A stretch of DNA of 64,000 nt from Actinophytocola sp044466355 (lineage in GTDB: Bacteria; Actinomycetota; Actinomycetes; Mycobacteriales; Pseudonocardiaceae): positions 439,900 through 503,899 of the forward strand of contig NZ_JBITMQ010000004.1 of NCBI RefSeq assembly GCF_044466355.1, given 5' to 3'. A program made the translations under genes and the position numbers. Below are positions 1 to 8,160 of this stretch, one piece after another. Position 1 is the first letter of the stretch, and each line of letters begins with the position of its first letter. The notes below the pieces were generated by a model. The model saw only the letters and a list, made by a program, of their open reading frames with translations. It searched no databases and was not told the origin of the DNA.

Positions 1-776
1 GCGACTCCGTCCGGCGCGCCGAGGAGCTGCTGCCCGGCGTGCCACTGCTCCCACCCGACGACGTGGTCCGCGCCGCCGACCTGGTGCTCCTCGCACTGCC
101 CGACGACGCCCTGCCCGGCATGGTCCGCGGGCTCGCCGTCGCCGGTGCGCTGCGGCCGGGGCAGATCGTCGTCCACACCTGCGGCGCCCACGGCGTCGAC
201 GTCCTCGCCCCCGCTCAGGAACAGGGCGCGCTGCCGCTCGCGTTGCACCCGGTGATGACGTTCACCGGCCGTGCCGAGGACCTCGAACGCCTCACGACCT
301 GCTGTTTCGGGGTCACCGCCGGTGACTCCGACGAGGCGGCCTGGAGCGTCGGCGAGGCACTGGTCGTCGAGATGGGCGCCGAGCCGGTCCGTGTTCCGGA
401 CGCGGCCCGCCCGCTGTACCACACGGCGCTGGCCCACGGCGCGAACCACCTGGTCACGCTGGTCGCCGAGGCCGCCGACCTGCTGCGCGGCGCCGGTGTC
501 GACAACCCAGAGCGGATGCTCGGCCCGCTGCTGTCCGCCGCGCTCGACAACGCGCTGCGCCACGGCGACCGCGCGCTGACCGGGCCCGTCGCCCGCGGTG
601 ACGCGGGCACCGTGCGGGCGCACCTGCGGGTGCTGACCGAGAACGCCCCCGACATGCTGCCCGCCTACCGCGCGCTCGCCGCGCGGACCGCGGAACGGGC
701 CGAGGAGAGCGGGCTGCTGCGCCCCGACCTCGCCCCGGACGTGTTCGCCGCGCTGGAGCGAGAGGATCGCCGATGA
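1..776 (+). CDS. DUF2520 / Rossmann-like oxidoreductase (5' partial)
   Basis: The reading frame is open from base 3, so the N-terminus, including the usual glycine-rich dinucleotide motif, lies outside the window; 257 residues are visible. The visible part begins in the Rossmann half (a run of the type DLVLLALPDDALPGMV) and continues into an all-helical C-terminal half with a conserved HPVMTFTG stretch, typical of the YqeB-like/DUF2520 family found directly upstream of panC in actinobacteria. The stop overlaps the panC start by 4 bp (ATGA), which suggests translational coupling. The natural substrate is not known for this family; a role in pantothenate supply is inferred from position only. 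Confidence 0.8.
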   Translation, partial: DSVRRAEELLPGVPLLPPDDVVRAADLVLLALPDDALPGMVRGLAVAGALRPGQIVVHTCGAHGVDVLAPAQEQGALPLALHPVMTFTGRAEDLERLTTCCFGVTAGDSDEAAWSVGEALVVEMGAEPVRVPDAARPLYHTALAHGANHLVTLVAEAADLLRGAGVDNPERMLGPLLSAALDNALRHGDRALTGPVARGDAGTVRAHLRVLTENAPDMLPAYRALAARTAERAEESGLLRPDLAPDVFAALEREDRR

Positions 777-1648
777 CGCCGAGGTTCACCCCCGGCCAAC
801 TGCACGTCCACAGTGGACTCAACGACATGGTGGCGACCGCGCGCGCGTTGCGTGCCGTCGGCCGCAAGATCGCGCTGGTGCCCACCATGGGCGCCCTGCA
901 CGACGGGCACCGCCAGCTCATGCGAACCGCGCGGCGGCTACCGGGCTGCGTGCTCGCCACGTCGATCTTCGTCAACTCGCTGCAGTTCGGGCCGAACGAG
1001 GACTACGACCGCTACCCGCGCCCCCTCGACGACGACCTGAAGGTCTGCGAGGAAGAACGCGTCGAGCTGGTGTTCACGCCCTCGCGCGAGGAGATGTACC
1101 CGGGCGGCCCGGAGATCACCATCGACCCCGGCCCACTGGGTGGTGAGCTGGAGGGCGCGTCCCGGCCGGGTCACTTCGCGGGCGTCCTGACCGTGGTGGC
1201 CAAGCTGTTCACGATCATCCGGCCCGACTACGCGGTGTTCGGCGAGAAGGACTACCAGCAGCTCACGCTGATCAGGAAGCTGGAGCGCGACCTCAACCTC
1301 GACGTGCGGATCATCGGCGTGCCGGTGGTGCGGGACGCCGACGGGCTCGCTCGCTCGTCCCGCAACGCCTACCTGTCCGACGACCAGCGCAGCGCGGCGG
1401 TCACGCTGTCCGGCGCGCTCGCCGCGGGCGCCAGGGTCAGCGCGGGTGGCGCCGAGGTCGTGCTGGAGTCCGCGCGGGCCGTGCTCGACAAGGAGCCGCT
1501 CGTCGACGTCGACTACCTGGAGCTGCGTGGCGCCGACCTCGGTCCGGCGCCGGAACGGGGCGAGGCCCGGCTGCTGGTGGCGGCCAGGGTCGGCACGACG
1601 CGGCTCATCGACAACACGGCTGTGTTCCTTGGTCAGGGGGAGGACTGA
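773..1648 (+). CDS. panC: Pantothenate synthetase (pantoate-beta-alanine ligase)
   Basis: Condenses pantoate and beta-alanine with ATP to give pantothenate, in the cytoplasm. The 291-residue protein has the family's nucleotide-binding PTMGALHDGH motif at residues 37-46, the FGEKDYQQL motif in the middle and the SSRNAYLS signature near residue 200. Length is normal. It is followed one base later by panD, whose product supplies the beta-alanine, and then coaX, so the whole run is a vitamin B5/CoA operon. The start is fixed by the ATGA overlap with the upstream gene. Confidence 0.96.
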   Translation: MTPRFTPGQLHVHSGLNDMVATARALRAVGRKIALVPTMGALHDGHRQLMRTARRLPGCVLATSIFVNSLQFGPNEDYDRYPRPLDDDLKVCEEERVELVFTPSREEMYPGGPEITIDPGPLGGELEGASRPGHFAGVLTVVAKLFTIIRPDYAVFGEKDYQQLTLIRKLERDLNLDVRIIGVPVVRDADGLARSSRNAYLSDDQRSAAVTLSGALAAGARVSAGGAEVVLESARAVLDKEPLVDVDYLELRGADLGPAPERGEARLLVAARVGTTRLIDNTAVFLGQGED

Positions 1649-1649
1649 C

Positions 1650-2117
1650 ATGTTCCGCACGATGCTGAAGTCCAAGATCCACCGGGCGACCGTGACGCAG
1701 GCAGACCTGCACTACGTCGGCTCGGTGACCGTCGACCAGGACCTGATGGAGGCGGCAGACCTGCTCGAGGGTGAGCAGGTGACGATCGTCGACGTCACCA
1801 ACGGCGCCAGACTCGAGACCTACGTCATCACCGGTGAGCAGGGCAGCGGCGTCATCGGCATCAACGGCGCGGCCGCGCACCTCGTGCACCCCGGCGACAT
1901 CGTCATCCTCATCGCCTACGGGCTGATGGACAACGCCGAGGCAGCCGCGTACCGGCCGCGCGTGGTGTTCGTGGACGAGACCAACAAGGTCGTCGACAAG
2001 GGCTCGGTGCCCGCGTACGTGCCGGACGGCCACGGTCTGACGAGCGGCGCGACCACCGACACCGCGGAGACCGCCGACGCTGCGATGCTCGACGCGTTGC
2101 TCCAGTCGGAGAGCTGA
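1650..2117 (+). CDS. panD: Aspartate 1-decarboxylase proenzyme
   Basis: Makes beta-alanine from aspartate for PanC. The ATG at 1650 is preceded by a strong purine-rich site (GGGGGAGG) inside the end of panC. The 155-residue proenzyme has Gly24-Ser25 in a YVGSVTVD context, the self-cleavage site that generates the pyruvoyl cofactor, and the NGAAAHLVHPGD segment of the family. The C-terminal tail of about 25 residues is longer than in enteric PanD, as is usual in actinobacteria. It lies between panC and coaX with almost no spacing. Confidence 0.96.
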   Translation: MFRTMLKSKIHRATVTQADLHYVGSVTVDQDLMEAADLLEGEQVTIVDVTNGARLETYVITGEQGSGVIGINGAAAHLVHPGDIVILIAYGLMDNAEAAAYRPRVVFVDETNKVVDKGSVPAYVPDGHGLTSGATTDTAETADAAMLDALLQSES

Positions 2118-2121
2118 CCCG

Positions 2122-2898
2122 GTGCTGCTCGCGATCGACGTCGGCAACACCAACATCGCGCTGGGTCTGTACGCGGGCAAGGAACTCGTCCGCGACTGGC
2201 GCATGCGCACCGACCCGCAGATGACCGCCGACGAGCTGGCGCTGACCATGCGCGGGCTGCTCGGTGACCACGCCGACGAGATCACGGGCGTGTCCGCGCT
2301 TTCGACGGTGCCCGCGGTGTTGCGTGAGCTGCGGGTCATGCTGGGCCGCTACTACCGCGCGGTGCCGAGGGTGATCGTCGAGCCGGGCGTGAAGACCGGG
2401 GTGCCGCTGCTGGTCGACAACCCGAAGGAGGTCGGCGCCGACCGCGTGATCAACACGCTCGCGGCCCACCACCTGCACGAGACGACGTGCGTGGTCGTCG
2501 ACTTCGGCACGTCCACCAACATCGACGTGATCTCCGCGAAGGGCGAGTTCCTCGGCGGCGTGTTCGCGCCGGGCATCGAGATCTCGGTCGACGCGCTCGC
2601 GTCCCGGGCCGCCGCGCTGCGCAAGGTCGAGCTGGTCCGCCCGAAGTCCGTGATCGGCAAGAACACCGTCGAGTGCCTGCAGTCGGGGATCATGTACGGC
2701 TTCACCGCCCAGGTCGACGGCCTGGTGCGCCGCATCGTCGACGAACTGCACCGCACCGCCCACCCGGGGGACGTCACGGTCATGGCGACCGGTGGCCTCG
2801 CGCCGCTCGTGGTGGACGAGTCCGAGACGATCACCGACCACCGCCCCGACCTGACGCTGCTCGGGCTGCGCCTGGTCTTCGAACGCAACACGAGGTGA
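2122..2898 (+). CDS. coaX: Type III pantothenate kinase
   Basis: Catalyses the first committed step of CoA synthesis, phosphorylation of pantothenate. The GTG start at 2122 comes three bases after the panD stop. The 258-residue product has the ASKHA-fold phosphate motif DVGNTN at residues 6-11, the DFGTSTNIDV motif around residue 130 and the GGVFAPGIEIS segment of CoaX. It is the last pathway gene of the operon, so PanC, PanD and CoaX would be made together. The stop overlaps the next gene by 4 bp. Confidence 0.95.
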   Translation: MLLAIDVGNTNIALGLYAGKELVRDWRMRTDPQMTADELALTMRGLLGDHADEITGVSALSTVPAVLRELRVMLGRYYRAVPRVIVEPGVKTGVPLLVDNPKEVGADRVINTLAAHHLHETTCVVVDFGTSTNIDVISAKGEFLGGVFAPGIEISVDALASRAAALRKVELVRPKSVIGKNTVECLQSGIMYGFTAQVDGLVRRIVDELHRTAHPGDVTVMATGGLAPLVVDESETITDHRPDLTLLGLRLVFERNTR

Positions 2899-3383
2899 CC
2901 GTGGACATCCGCACCGCCCGCGCCGAGGACGACGCGGCGTTACTGGAGATCGACTTCGCGACGTGGAACCAGGCCGTGTCGCCCGCGCCGGTGCCGACAC
3001 GGGAAAACCGCACGTCGTTCTTCGACGACCGCACGGAGCGCGAGAACTACCTGGTCGCCGAGGTGGACGGCAAGGTCAGCGGTTACGTGCTGGTGCACCA
3101 GAACATCCCGCTCGAGTCGCACCGGCACGTGCTGGGCATCAACGGGCTGGCGGTCGACCCGGCCGCGCAGGGCCGCGGGGTCGGCCGGGCGCTGGTCGAG
3201 GCCGCGGTGGCGGAGGCTGGCAGGCGTGGCGCGTCGAAGGTGACGTTGCGTGTGCTCGGTGAGAACCCGGGTGCGCGACGCCTGTACGAGCGGTGCGGGT
3301 TCGTCGTCGAGGGCGTCCTGCGCGGCGAGTTCGAACTGGACGGACAGCTCGTCGACGACGTGCTCATGGCGCGGTATCTCTGA
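2895..3383 (+). CDS. GNAT family N-acetyltransferase
   Basis: The GTG at 2895 overlaps the coaX stop (GTGA); a second in-frame GTG lies at 2901. The 162-residue protein is a single GNAT domain: the acetyl-CoA binding motif A reads AVDPAAQGRGVGRALVEAA around residues 85-105 and motif B reads NPGARRLYERCGF. The acceptor substrate cannot be predicted. It is co-transcribed with the pantothenate/CoA genes by position, though GNAT enzymes often ride in unrelated operons. The operon seems to end here, before repeat element A. Confidence 0.85.
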   Translation: MTVDIRTARAEDDAALLEIDFATWNQAVSPAPVPTRENRTSFFDDRTERENYLVAEVDGKVSGYVLVHQNIPLESHRHVLGINGLAVDPAAQGRGVGRALVEAAVAEAGRRGASKVTLRVLGENPGARRLYERCGFVVEGVLRGEFELDGQLVDDVLMARYL

Positions 3384-3401
3384 GCGATCTCTGAGCGCCG
3401 C

Positions 3402-3572
3402 GGCCTCCGGCCCCCGGAATCCACGCTACCGCCGCGCACCGACCACGACCGGCCGGGCGAGCGCGACCTGTGGACAACGAGGCCACCTGTGGACCACCGC
3501 CCTCGAAAGCCCGCTCGGCGGGCCGTGACCGTCGGTGCCATGCCGTAGCGTGGAAACCGGGGGCCGGAGGCC
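3402..3572. repeat. Intergenic inverted-arm repeat, copy A
   Basis: A 171-bp element in the gene-free stretch between the GNAT gene and lysS (3384-3707). The left arm starts GGCCTCCGGCCCCC (3402-3415) and the right arm ends GGGGGCCGGAGGCC (3559-3572). Each arm has an outward-facing RecA-NDp/PafBC-like promoter: right CCGTCGGTGCC-N6-TAGCGT (3529-3551); left, on the minus strand, TGGTCGGTGCG-N6-TAGCGT (3445-3423). The centre has a DnaA-box match TGTGGACAA at 3469-3477 and a one-mismatch copy at 3488-3496. No gene is seen in the rest of the stretch. Confidence 0.85.
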
Positions 3573-3692
3573 GGCCCTCTCGCCGCCGCGTGGCGCGTAC
3601 CACCTTCTGCGGGAACCGGCGCGTCAGTTCGGCACGCCGAGCGCGCCCGTTCGTCTGCCATACCACCCGAACTAACGCGCGCGACACACGCC

Positions 3693-3707
3693 GTACCCTG
3701 TTCTACC
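3693..3707 (+). promoter_or_regulatory. lysS -10 element, leaderless mRNA
   Basis: TACCCT at 3693-3698 lies nine bases before the lysS GTG, and there is no purine-rich ribosome binding site between them. This spacing places transcription start at or next to the start codon. No convincing -35 is seen. Confidence 0.4.
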
Positions 3708-5210
3708 GTGACCGACGAAACGCAGGAACCGCAGTCCGACGACCTTCCTGAGCAGCTTCGGGTCCGTCGCGAGAAGCGGGCCCGCCTGCTTGCCGACGGC
3801 ATCGATCCATATCCCGTCGAACTGCCCCGCACTCACTCACTCGGGCAGATTCGCGAGAAGTATTCAGACCTCGCGCCGGACACCTCGACCGGAGATGTGG
3901 TCGGCGTCACTGGTCGCGTCATCTTTCTGCGCAATACGGGCAAGCTCTGTTTCGCGACGCTGCAGGAGGGCGACGGCACCGAACTGCAGGCGATGCTCAG
4001 CCTGAACAAGGTCGGCGAAGACGCGCTTTCCGCGTGGAAGGCCACCGCCGACATCGGTGATCACGTTTTCGTGCGTGGCGAGGTAATCACGTCTCGCCGC
4101 GGCGAGCTGTCCGTTCTCGCCGACGAGTGGCGAATCGCGGCCAAGGCGCTGCGGCCCCTGCCGGTCGCGCACAAGGACCTGAACGAGGAAACCCGCATTC
4201 GGCAGCGGTACGTCGATCTGATCCTGCGTCCGCAGGCCCGCGAAACGGTCCGCACCCGCGCCGGTGTGGTCCGCGCTTTGCGGGAGAGTTTCCACCACCG
4301 CGGATTCACCGAGGTCGAGACGCCGATGCTGCAGACGCAGCACGGCGGTGCCACCGCGCGTCCGTTCGTCACACACTCGAACGCGATGAGCATGGACCTC
4401 TACCTGCGTATCGCGCCGGAGCTGTTCCTGAAGCGCTGCGTGGTCGGCGGTATCGAGAAGGTCTTCGAGATCAACCGCAACTTCCGCAACGAGGGCAGCG
4501 ATTCATCGCATTCCCCCGAGTTCGCGATGCTCGAGTTCTACGCCGCCTACGAGACCTACGACTCGATGGCCGTGCTGACCCGCGAGCTGGTCCAGGAGTC
4601 CGCGCGCGCAGCGCTCGGTACCGAGGTCGTCACGCTGGCGAACGGCGAGGAGTACGACCTGTCCGGCGAGTGGACCAGCCTGTCGATGTACCCGTCGCTG
4701 TCCGAGGCGCTGGGCAGCGAGGTCACCCCGGAAACGCCCGCCGAGCTGCTGCACAAGCACGCCGACGACCTCGGTCTCGAGGTGGATCCGAAGCTCGGCC
4801 ACGGCAAGATGGTCGAGGAGCTGTGGGAGCACCTGGTCGGCGACAAGCTTTACGCCCCGACGTTCGTGCGTGATTTCCCGGTCGAGACGTCGCCTCTCAC
4901 CCGGCAGCACCGCAGCATCGAGGGTGTCGCCGAGAAATGGGATCTCTATGTCCGGGGATTCGAGCTCGCCACCGGATACTCCGAGCTCGTCGACCCGGTC
5001 GTGGAACGTGAACGACTCACCGAACAGGCCGGTCTGCGGGCAGGTGGTGACGACGAGGCGATGCGTCTCGACGAGGACTTCCTGCGGGCTCTCGAGTACG
5101 GAATGCCCCCGAGTGGCGGCGTCGGAATGGGTATCGACCGGTTGCTCATGGCGCTCACCGGCCTCGGCATACGCGAGACGATCCTGTTTCCGCTGGTGCG
5201 CCCAGAATGA
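3708..5210 (+). CDS. lysS: Lysyl-tRNA synthetase, class II
   Basis: Charges tRNA-Lys with lysine in the cytoplasm. The 500-residue protein has the N-terminal OB-fold anticodon-binding domain (about residues 60-165, with GVTGRVIFLRNTGKL) and the class II catalytic core: motif 2 with FEINRNFRNEG and motif 3 with GMGIDRLLMAL near the C-terminus. Length is normal for a bacterial LysS; no MprF-like membrane domain is fused. The first 150 codons use more A/T-ending codons than neighbouring genes. No T-box leader is present. lsr2 follows, as in mycobacteria. Confidence 0.97.
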   Translation: MTDETQEPQSDDLPEQLRVRREKRARLLADGIDPYPVELPRTHSLGQIREKYSDLAPDTSTGDVVGVTGRVIFLRNTGKLCFATLQEGDGTELQAMLSLNKVGEDALSAWKATADIGDHVFVRGEVITSRRGELSVLADEWRIAAKALRPLPVAHKDLNEETRIRQRYVDLILRPQARETVRTRAGVVRALRESFHHRGFTEVETPMLQTQHGGATARPFVTHSNAMSMDLYLRIAPELFLKRCVVGGIEKVFEINRNFRNEGSDSSHSPEFAMLEFYAAYETYDSMAVLTRELVQESARAALGTEVVTLANGEEYDLSGEWTSLSMYPSLSEALGSEVTPETPAELLHKHADDLGLEVDPKLGHGKMVEELWEHLVGDKLYAPTFVRDFPVETSPLTRQHRSIEGVAEKWDLYVRGFELATGYSELVDPVVERERLTEQAGLRAGGDDEAMRLDEDFLRALEYGMPPSGGVGMGIDRLLMALTGLGIRETILFPLVRPE

Positions 5211-5249
5211 GCAAGTCGCGGCGCGGGAACCACTAACCTAATCACGGAT

Positions 5250-5279
5250 TTGCGTTAAGCTGGTTAGTGAGAGTATTCG
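5250..5279 (+). promoter_or_regulatory. Possible lsr2 promoter
   Basis: The lysS-lsr2 gap (5211-5336) is locally AT-rich. TTGCGT (5250-5255) and TATTCG (5274-5279) are 18 bp apart and could be -35 and -10 boxes; the transcript would have a leader of about 50 nt. AT-rich DNA here would also suit Lsr2 autoregulation, which is inferred from the family. Confidence 0.3.
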
Positions 5280-5336
5280 TATATGTGCTCACGCACGTTC
5301 GCTCGGTCCCGCGTCGCAAACCTGAGGAGGGCGCAG

Positions 5337-5684
5337 ATGGCGCAGAAGGTCACGGTTAGCCTGGTCGACGACCTCGATGGTTCTGAGGCGGGGGAGACCG
5401 TCGAGTTCGGTTTGGACGGGGCGTTCTACGAGATCGACCTCTCCGAGGACAATGCCGAGCGGTTGCGGGACGCGCTCTCCGAATTCGTCGAGCACGCGCG
5501 CCGGTCCGGTGGCCGTAAGCGCACGGGCAGGCTGGTCGCCGCCGGCCGCGCGCCGCGCACCGCCTCCGCGGACCGGGAACAGAACCAGGCAATGCGTGAG
5601 TGGGCCCGTAAGCAGGGCATGAACATCTCGGATCGCGGCCGAATCCCGAAGGAAGTAGCTGAGGCGTACAACGCTCAGGCCTGA
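5337..5684 (+). CDS. lsr2: Lsr2, H-NS-like nucleoid protein
   Basis: A xenogeneic silencer that bridges DNA and binds AT-rich tracts. I chose the ATG at 5337 because GAGGAGG lies seven bases upstream and Lsr2 proteins begin MAQKV; an in-frame ATG at 5283 would add 18 atypical residues. The 115-residue product has the N-terminal dimerisation domain (about 1-60), a basic linker and the C-terminal DNA-binding domain with the minor-groove RGR motif at residues 100-102, followed by IPKEVAEAY. Its place after lysS and before clpC matches mycobacteria. It would be expected to repress low-GC islands such as the one at 28-29.6 kb. Confidence 0.96.
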   Translation: MAQKVTVSLVDDLDGSEAGETVEFGLDGAFYEIDLSEDNAERLRDALSEFVEHARRSGGRKRTGRLVAAGRAPRTASADREQNQAMREWARKQGMNISDRGRIPKEVAEAYNAQA

Positions 5685-5701
5685 GATTCACACAATCGTG
5701 C

Positions 5702-5736
5702 GGCGCCGGTTCCTCGATTAGGCGGGAACCGGTGCC
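5702..5736. terminator. Bidirectional hairpin between lsr2 and the MFS gene
   Basis: GGCGCCGGTTCC and GGAACCGGTGCC pair over 12 bp (one G-T) around an 11-nt loop. It sits just after the lsr2 stop and overlaps the last codons of the convergent MFS gene, so it could end both transcripts. No T-tract follows, as is common in actinobacteria. Confidence 0.55.
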
Positions 5737-6935
5737 GTAATCGCTTCGGCCGGTCGCACCGCGACCGCGATCCACACCGCCGTGCCGAGCGTCGCGACAC
5801 CGGCCAGCGCCATCGCCACACCGACGGGCACGACCTCGGTCAGCCCGCCGAACACCAGCGGCCCGACACCCTGCAACGTCATCAGCCCGGTGGACAGCAG
5901 CCCGAACGCCTGCCCGGTCGAGTCGTCGGGCAGCGCGTCACGGAACCGTCCCTGCAGCCCGACCCCGAACGCGAACCCCGAGCCGAGCACGACCATCAGC
6001 GCTCCGGCGACCAGCGGGTTCACGTCGAACGCGAACGGGACCAGCGGCAGCCCGAGCAGCGCGACCAGCAGCGGCACGGCCCTTTCCCTGGTCCGCGGCG
6101 CGAACACCCTGGTCACGACGAGGTTGCCGACGAACATCCCGGCGGGGATGCACGCGAGCACCACGCCCGCCGCGCCGTCGGGGAAGCCTTCGAGCGCGGC
6201 GTACGGGATGAGCAGGCTCTCCCCGCCGATCACGAACGCGGGCGGCAGCCAGTTCGCGAACAGCAGTCGCCGCACGGCCGGGTCGACCAGCAGCTCACGT
6301 GCGCCGTGGAAGCTCTGCCTGACCAGCGAGCGCTCGCTCTGCCTGCCGGGTGCCGGCAGGTCCGGCAACGCCAGCCGTGCCCACAGCGCGGCGACCGCGT
6401 GGCAGGTCGCGGTCACGAGCAGCGCGGTCTCGGGCCCCATGAACGCGACCGCCAGCCCGCCGCCTGCCATCCCGATGATCTGCGCGGCCGACGAGACCAG
6501 CTGGAACAGGCCGCGTCCGACGACGAACGCGTCGCCGGACAGGGCGTCGGCGGTCAGCCGCCCGGCGGTCCCGTTGAACACCGGCGCGAGGCACCCGATG
6601 CCGGCGACCAGCAGCAGGCTCGCCCACACGGGCATGCCGCCGAGCGCCAGCAGGGCGGCCGCGACGGCTTCCAGCGAGTAGCCGGTGACGATCAACAGCC
6701 GCGGCCGGATCAGGTCGGGGAGGGCGCCGATGACCAGCCCGCCGACGACCTGGGGGAGGAACGAGGCCCCGAACGTCATCGCGCCGAGCAGCGCCGACCC
6801 GGTGGCCGTGAAGACCAGCACGGACAGGGCGACCGTGCGCAGGGTGTCGGCACCGATCGCGAGGGCCCTGGTGAGGAACACCGTGCGGTAGACGGGCACG
6901 GCCAGGACCTGACGGAAGGTGGCTCTTTCGTTCAC
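5718..6935 (-). CDS. MFS transporter
   Basis: A 405-residue membrane protein with about 12 hydrophobic segments, most like the enterobactin-exporter/MFS_3 branch of the major facilitator superfamily. The start is the GTG at 6935 (VNERATFRQVLAVPVYR), which gives a standard short cytoplasmic N-terminus; the frame stays open far upstream, but that would run into the divergent regulator. The loop between helices 2 and 3 has the typical GALPDLIRPRLL variant of the MFS A motif. Divergence from an ArsR-like regulator 66 bp away suggests that it is the regulator's target. The substrate is unknown. Confidence 0.88.
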   Translation of the reverse strand: MNERATFRQVLAVPVYRTVFLTRALAIGADTLRTVALSVLVFTATGSALLGAMTFGASFLPQVVGGLVIGALPDLIRPRLLIVTGYSLEAVAAALLALGGMPVWASLLLVAGIGCLAPVFNGTAGRLTADALSGDAFVVGRGLFQLVSSAAQIIGMAGGGLAVAFMGPETALLVTATCHAVAALWARLALPDLPAPGRQSERSLVRQSFHGARELLVDPAVRRLLFANWLPPAFVIGGESLLIPYAALEGFPDGAAGVVLACIPAGMFVGNLVVTRVFAPRTRERAVPLLVALLGLPLVPFAFDVNPLVAGALMVVLGSGFAFGVGLQGRFRDALPDDSTGQAFGLLSTGLMTLQGVGPLVFGGLTEVVPVGVAMALAGVATLGTAVWIAVAVRPAEAITAPVPA

Positions 6936-6989
6936 GGCCACAGGTTCCGCCGGTCGATCGTTCTCCCACCACTCTTTCGTGCAGGGGCG

Positions 6990-7001
6990 TAAGGTCACAG
7001 C
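6990..7001 (+). promoter_or_regulatory. -10 element of the ArsR-like regulator gene
   Basis: TAAGGT at 6990-6995 is six bases before the GTG at 7002, with no ribosome binding site between, so the mRNA is probably leaderless. The region also contains the divergent MFS promoter. Confidence 0.35.
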
Positions 7002-7982
7002 GTGCTGAGGTTCGTGGTCGGCCGCGACGACCTGCTGAACAGCCGTTTCGCGTTGTCGCCGGTGACCGAGCTGGAGAACGTGCTGCGCAAGCTGTCGGGC
7101 CGCAAACGCACGTCGCTGCCGCCCGCGTGGTCGGCACGCCTGATGCCCGCCTTCCACCGCCTGCGCCGCGAGACGGCACTGGACGCGTTGCTGGCACTCC
7201 AGAGCGAGCGCTATGGCGCCGCGTTCGTGGTGCAACCGCCGACGAGCATGGCGCAGACGATCGAGGACGACCTGGCCGCGCTCAGGGCGACGCCGCTGGC
7301 GCAGGCACGCAAGGAGATCGCCGACTGCCTGGCCCGGCGCCCGGCCACCGACCCGCGCGTGCTCGCGGTGCTCGAGGACGAGAACGTGTCCGCGATCCTG
7401 GCCGACGTGCTGGAGGAGGCGTGGCACGAGCTGATCGCGCCGGACTGGCCCGCGTTGCGTGCCGTGCTGGAACGCGACGTGGTCTACCGCGCGGGACTGC
7501 TCAGCACGGGCGGGTGGCAGGCGGCGTTCGCGGGGTTGCACAAGCGCCTGGCGTGGCGGGACGGCGCGCTGGAGCTGAGCCGGTTCGTGGCGGGCACCTA
7601 CCATCTGGACGGCGCCGGGTTGCTGCTCGTGCCCGCGGTGTTCGTGTGGCCGAACATCGGCGCGTACACGGACCCGCCGTGGCCGACGGCGCTGGTGTAC
7701 CCGGCGCGGGGCACGGCCGCGCTGTGGGAGCCGGGGCCCGCGACGCCGCCGGACGCGCTGGCGTCGCTGCTGGGACGGTCACGTGCGCGGCTGCTGGTGG
7801 CGCTGTCGGACCCGGCGAGCACGACACAGCTGGCGACGTCGCTCGGCATGGCGACCGGTGCGGTGGGTGACCACCTGGCGGTGTTGCGCAACGCGGGCCT
7901 GGTCACCAGGGCCCGCTCGGGCCGTGCTGTGCTCTACCGGAGAACCCCGCTGGGCGACGCCCTGGCAGGCGGCACACCCTGA
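7002..7982 (+). CDS. DUF5937/ArsR-family transcriptional regulator
   Basis: A 326-residue regulator. The C-terminal 60 residues are an ArsR-type winged helix (TTQLATSLGMATGAVGDHLAVLRNAGLVTRARSGR in outline), and the preceding 250 residues match the helical N-terminal domain usually annotated DUF5937. It has no ArsR metal-binding cysteine motif. It is transcribed away from the MFS gene, so control of that exporter is likely but inferred. A GC-rich gap with the degenerate repeat follows. Confidence 0.85.
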   Translation: MLRFVVGRDDLLNSRFALSPVTELENVLRKLSGRKRTSLPPAWSARLMPAFHRLRRETALDALLALQSERYGAAFVVQPPTSMAQTIEDDLAALRATPLAQARKEIADCLARRPATDPRVLAVLEDENVSAILADVLEEAWHELIAPDWPALRAVLERDVVYRAGLLSTGGWQAAFAGLHKRLAWRDGALELSRFVAGTYHLDGAGLLLVPAVFVWPNIGAYTDPPWPTALVYPARGTAALWEPGPATPPDALASLLGRSRARLLVALSDPASTTQLATSLGMATGAVGDHLAVLRNAGLVTRARSGRAVLYRRTPLGDALAGGTP

Positions 7983-8059
7983 GCGAGCGCACCGCCGCAA
8001 ACCGACTCTGACCTGCGAAAACTCCGCGTCCAGTGCGTAACCTCAACCCCCACCCGTTC

Positions 8060-8153
8060 CCGGGGGCCACCCGCCATGCCAGTCTACCGGTGCCTACCGA
8101 CAGGCACCCGGATGTCGATCTTGCCTGTGGATAACCGGACGGGTTGTGGACAA
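8060..8153. repeat. Degenerate copy of the intergenic repeat
   Basis: Only one arm is recognisable. On the minus strand it reads CTGTCGGTAGG-N6-TAGACT (8103-8081), the same outward promoter-like architecture as in the complete copies, next to a decayed CGGGGGCC edge. Two DnaA-box matches follow: TGTGGATAA (8126-8134, the exact complement of TTATCCACA) and TGTGGACAA (8145-8153). It fills the gap between the ArsR-like gene and the convergent iron reductase. Confidence 0.6.
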
Positions 8154-8160
8154 CCGTCGC

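Noticed and set aside
3573..3707. T-box leader for lysS
   Set aside because: No specifier hairpin or T-box core; the promoter lies directly at the start codon.
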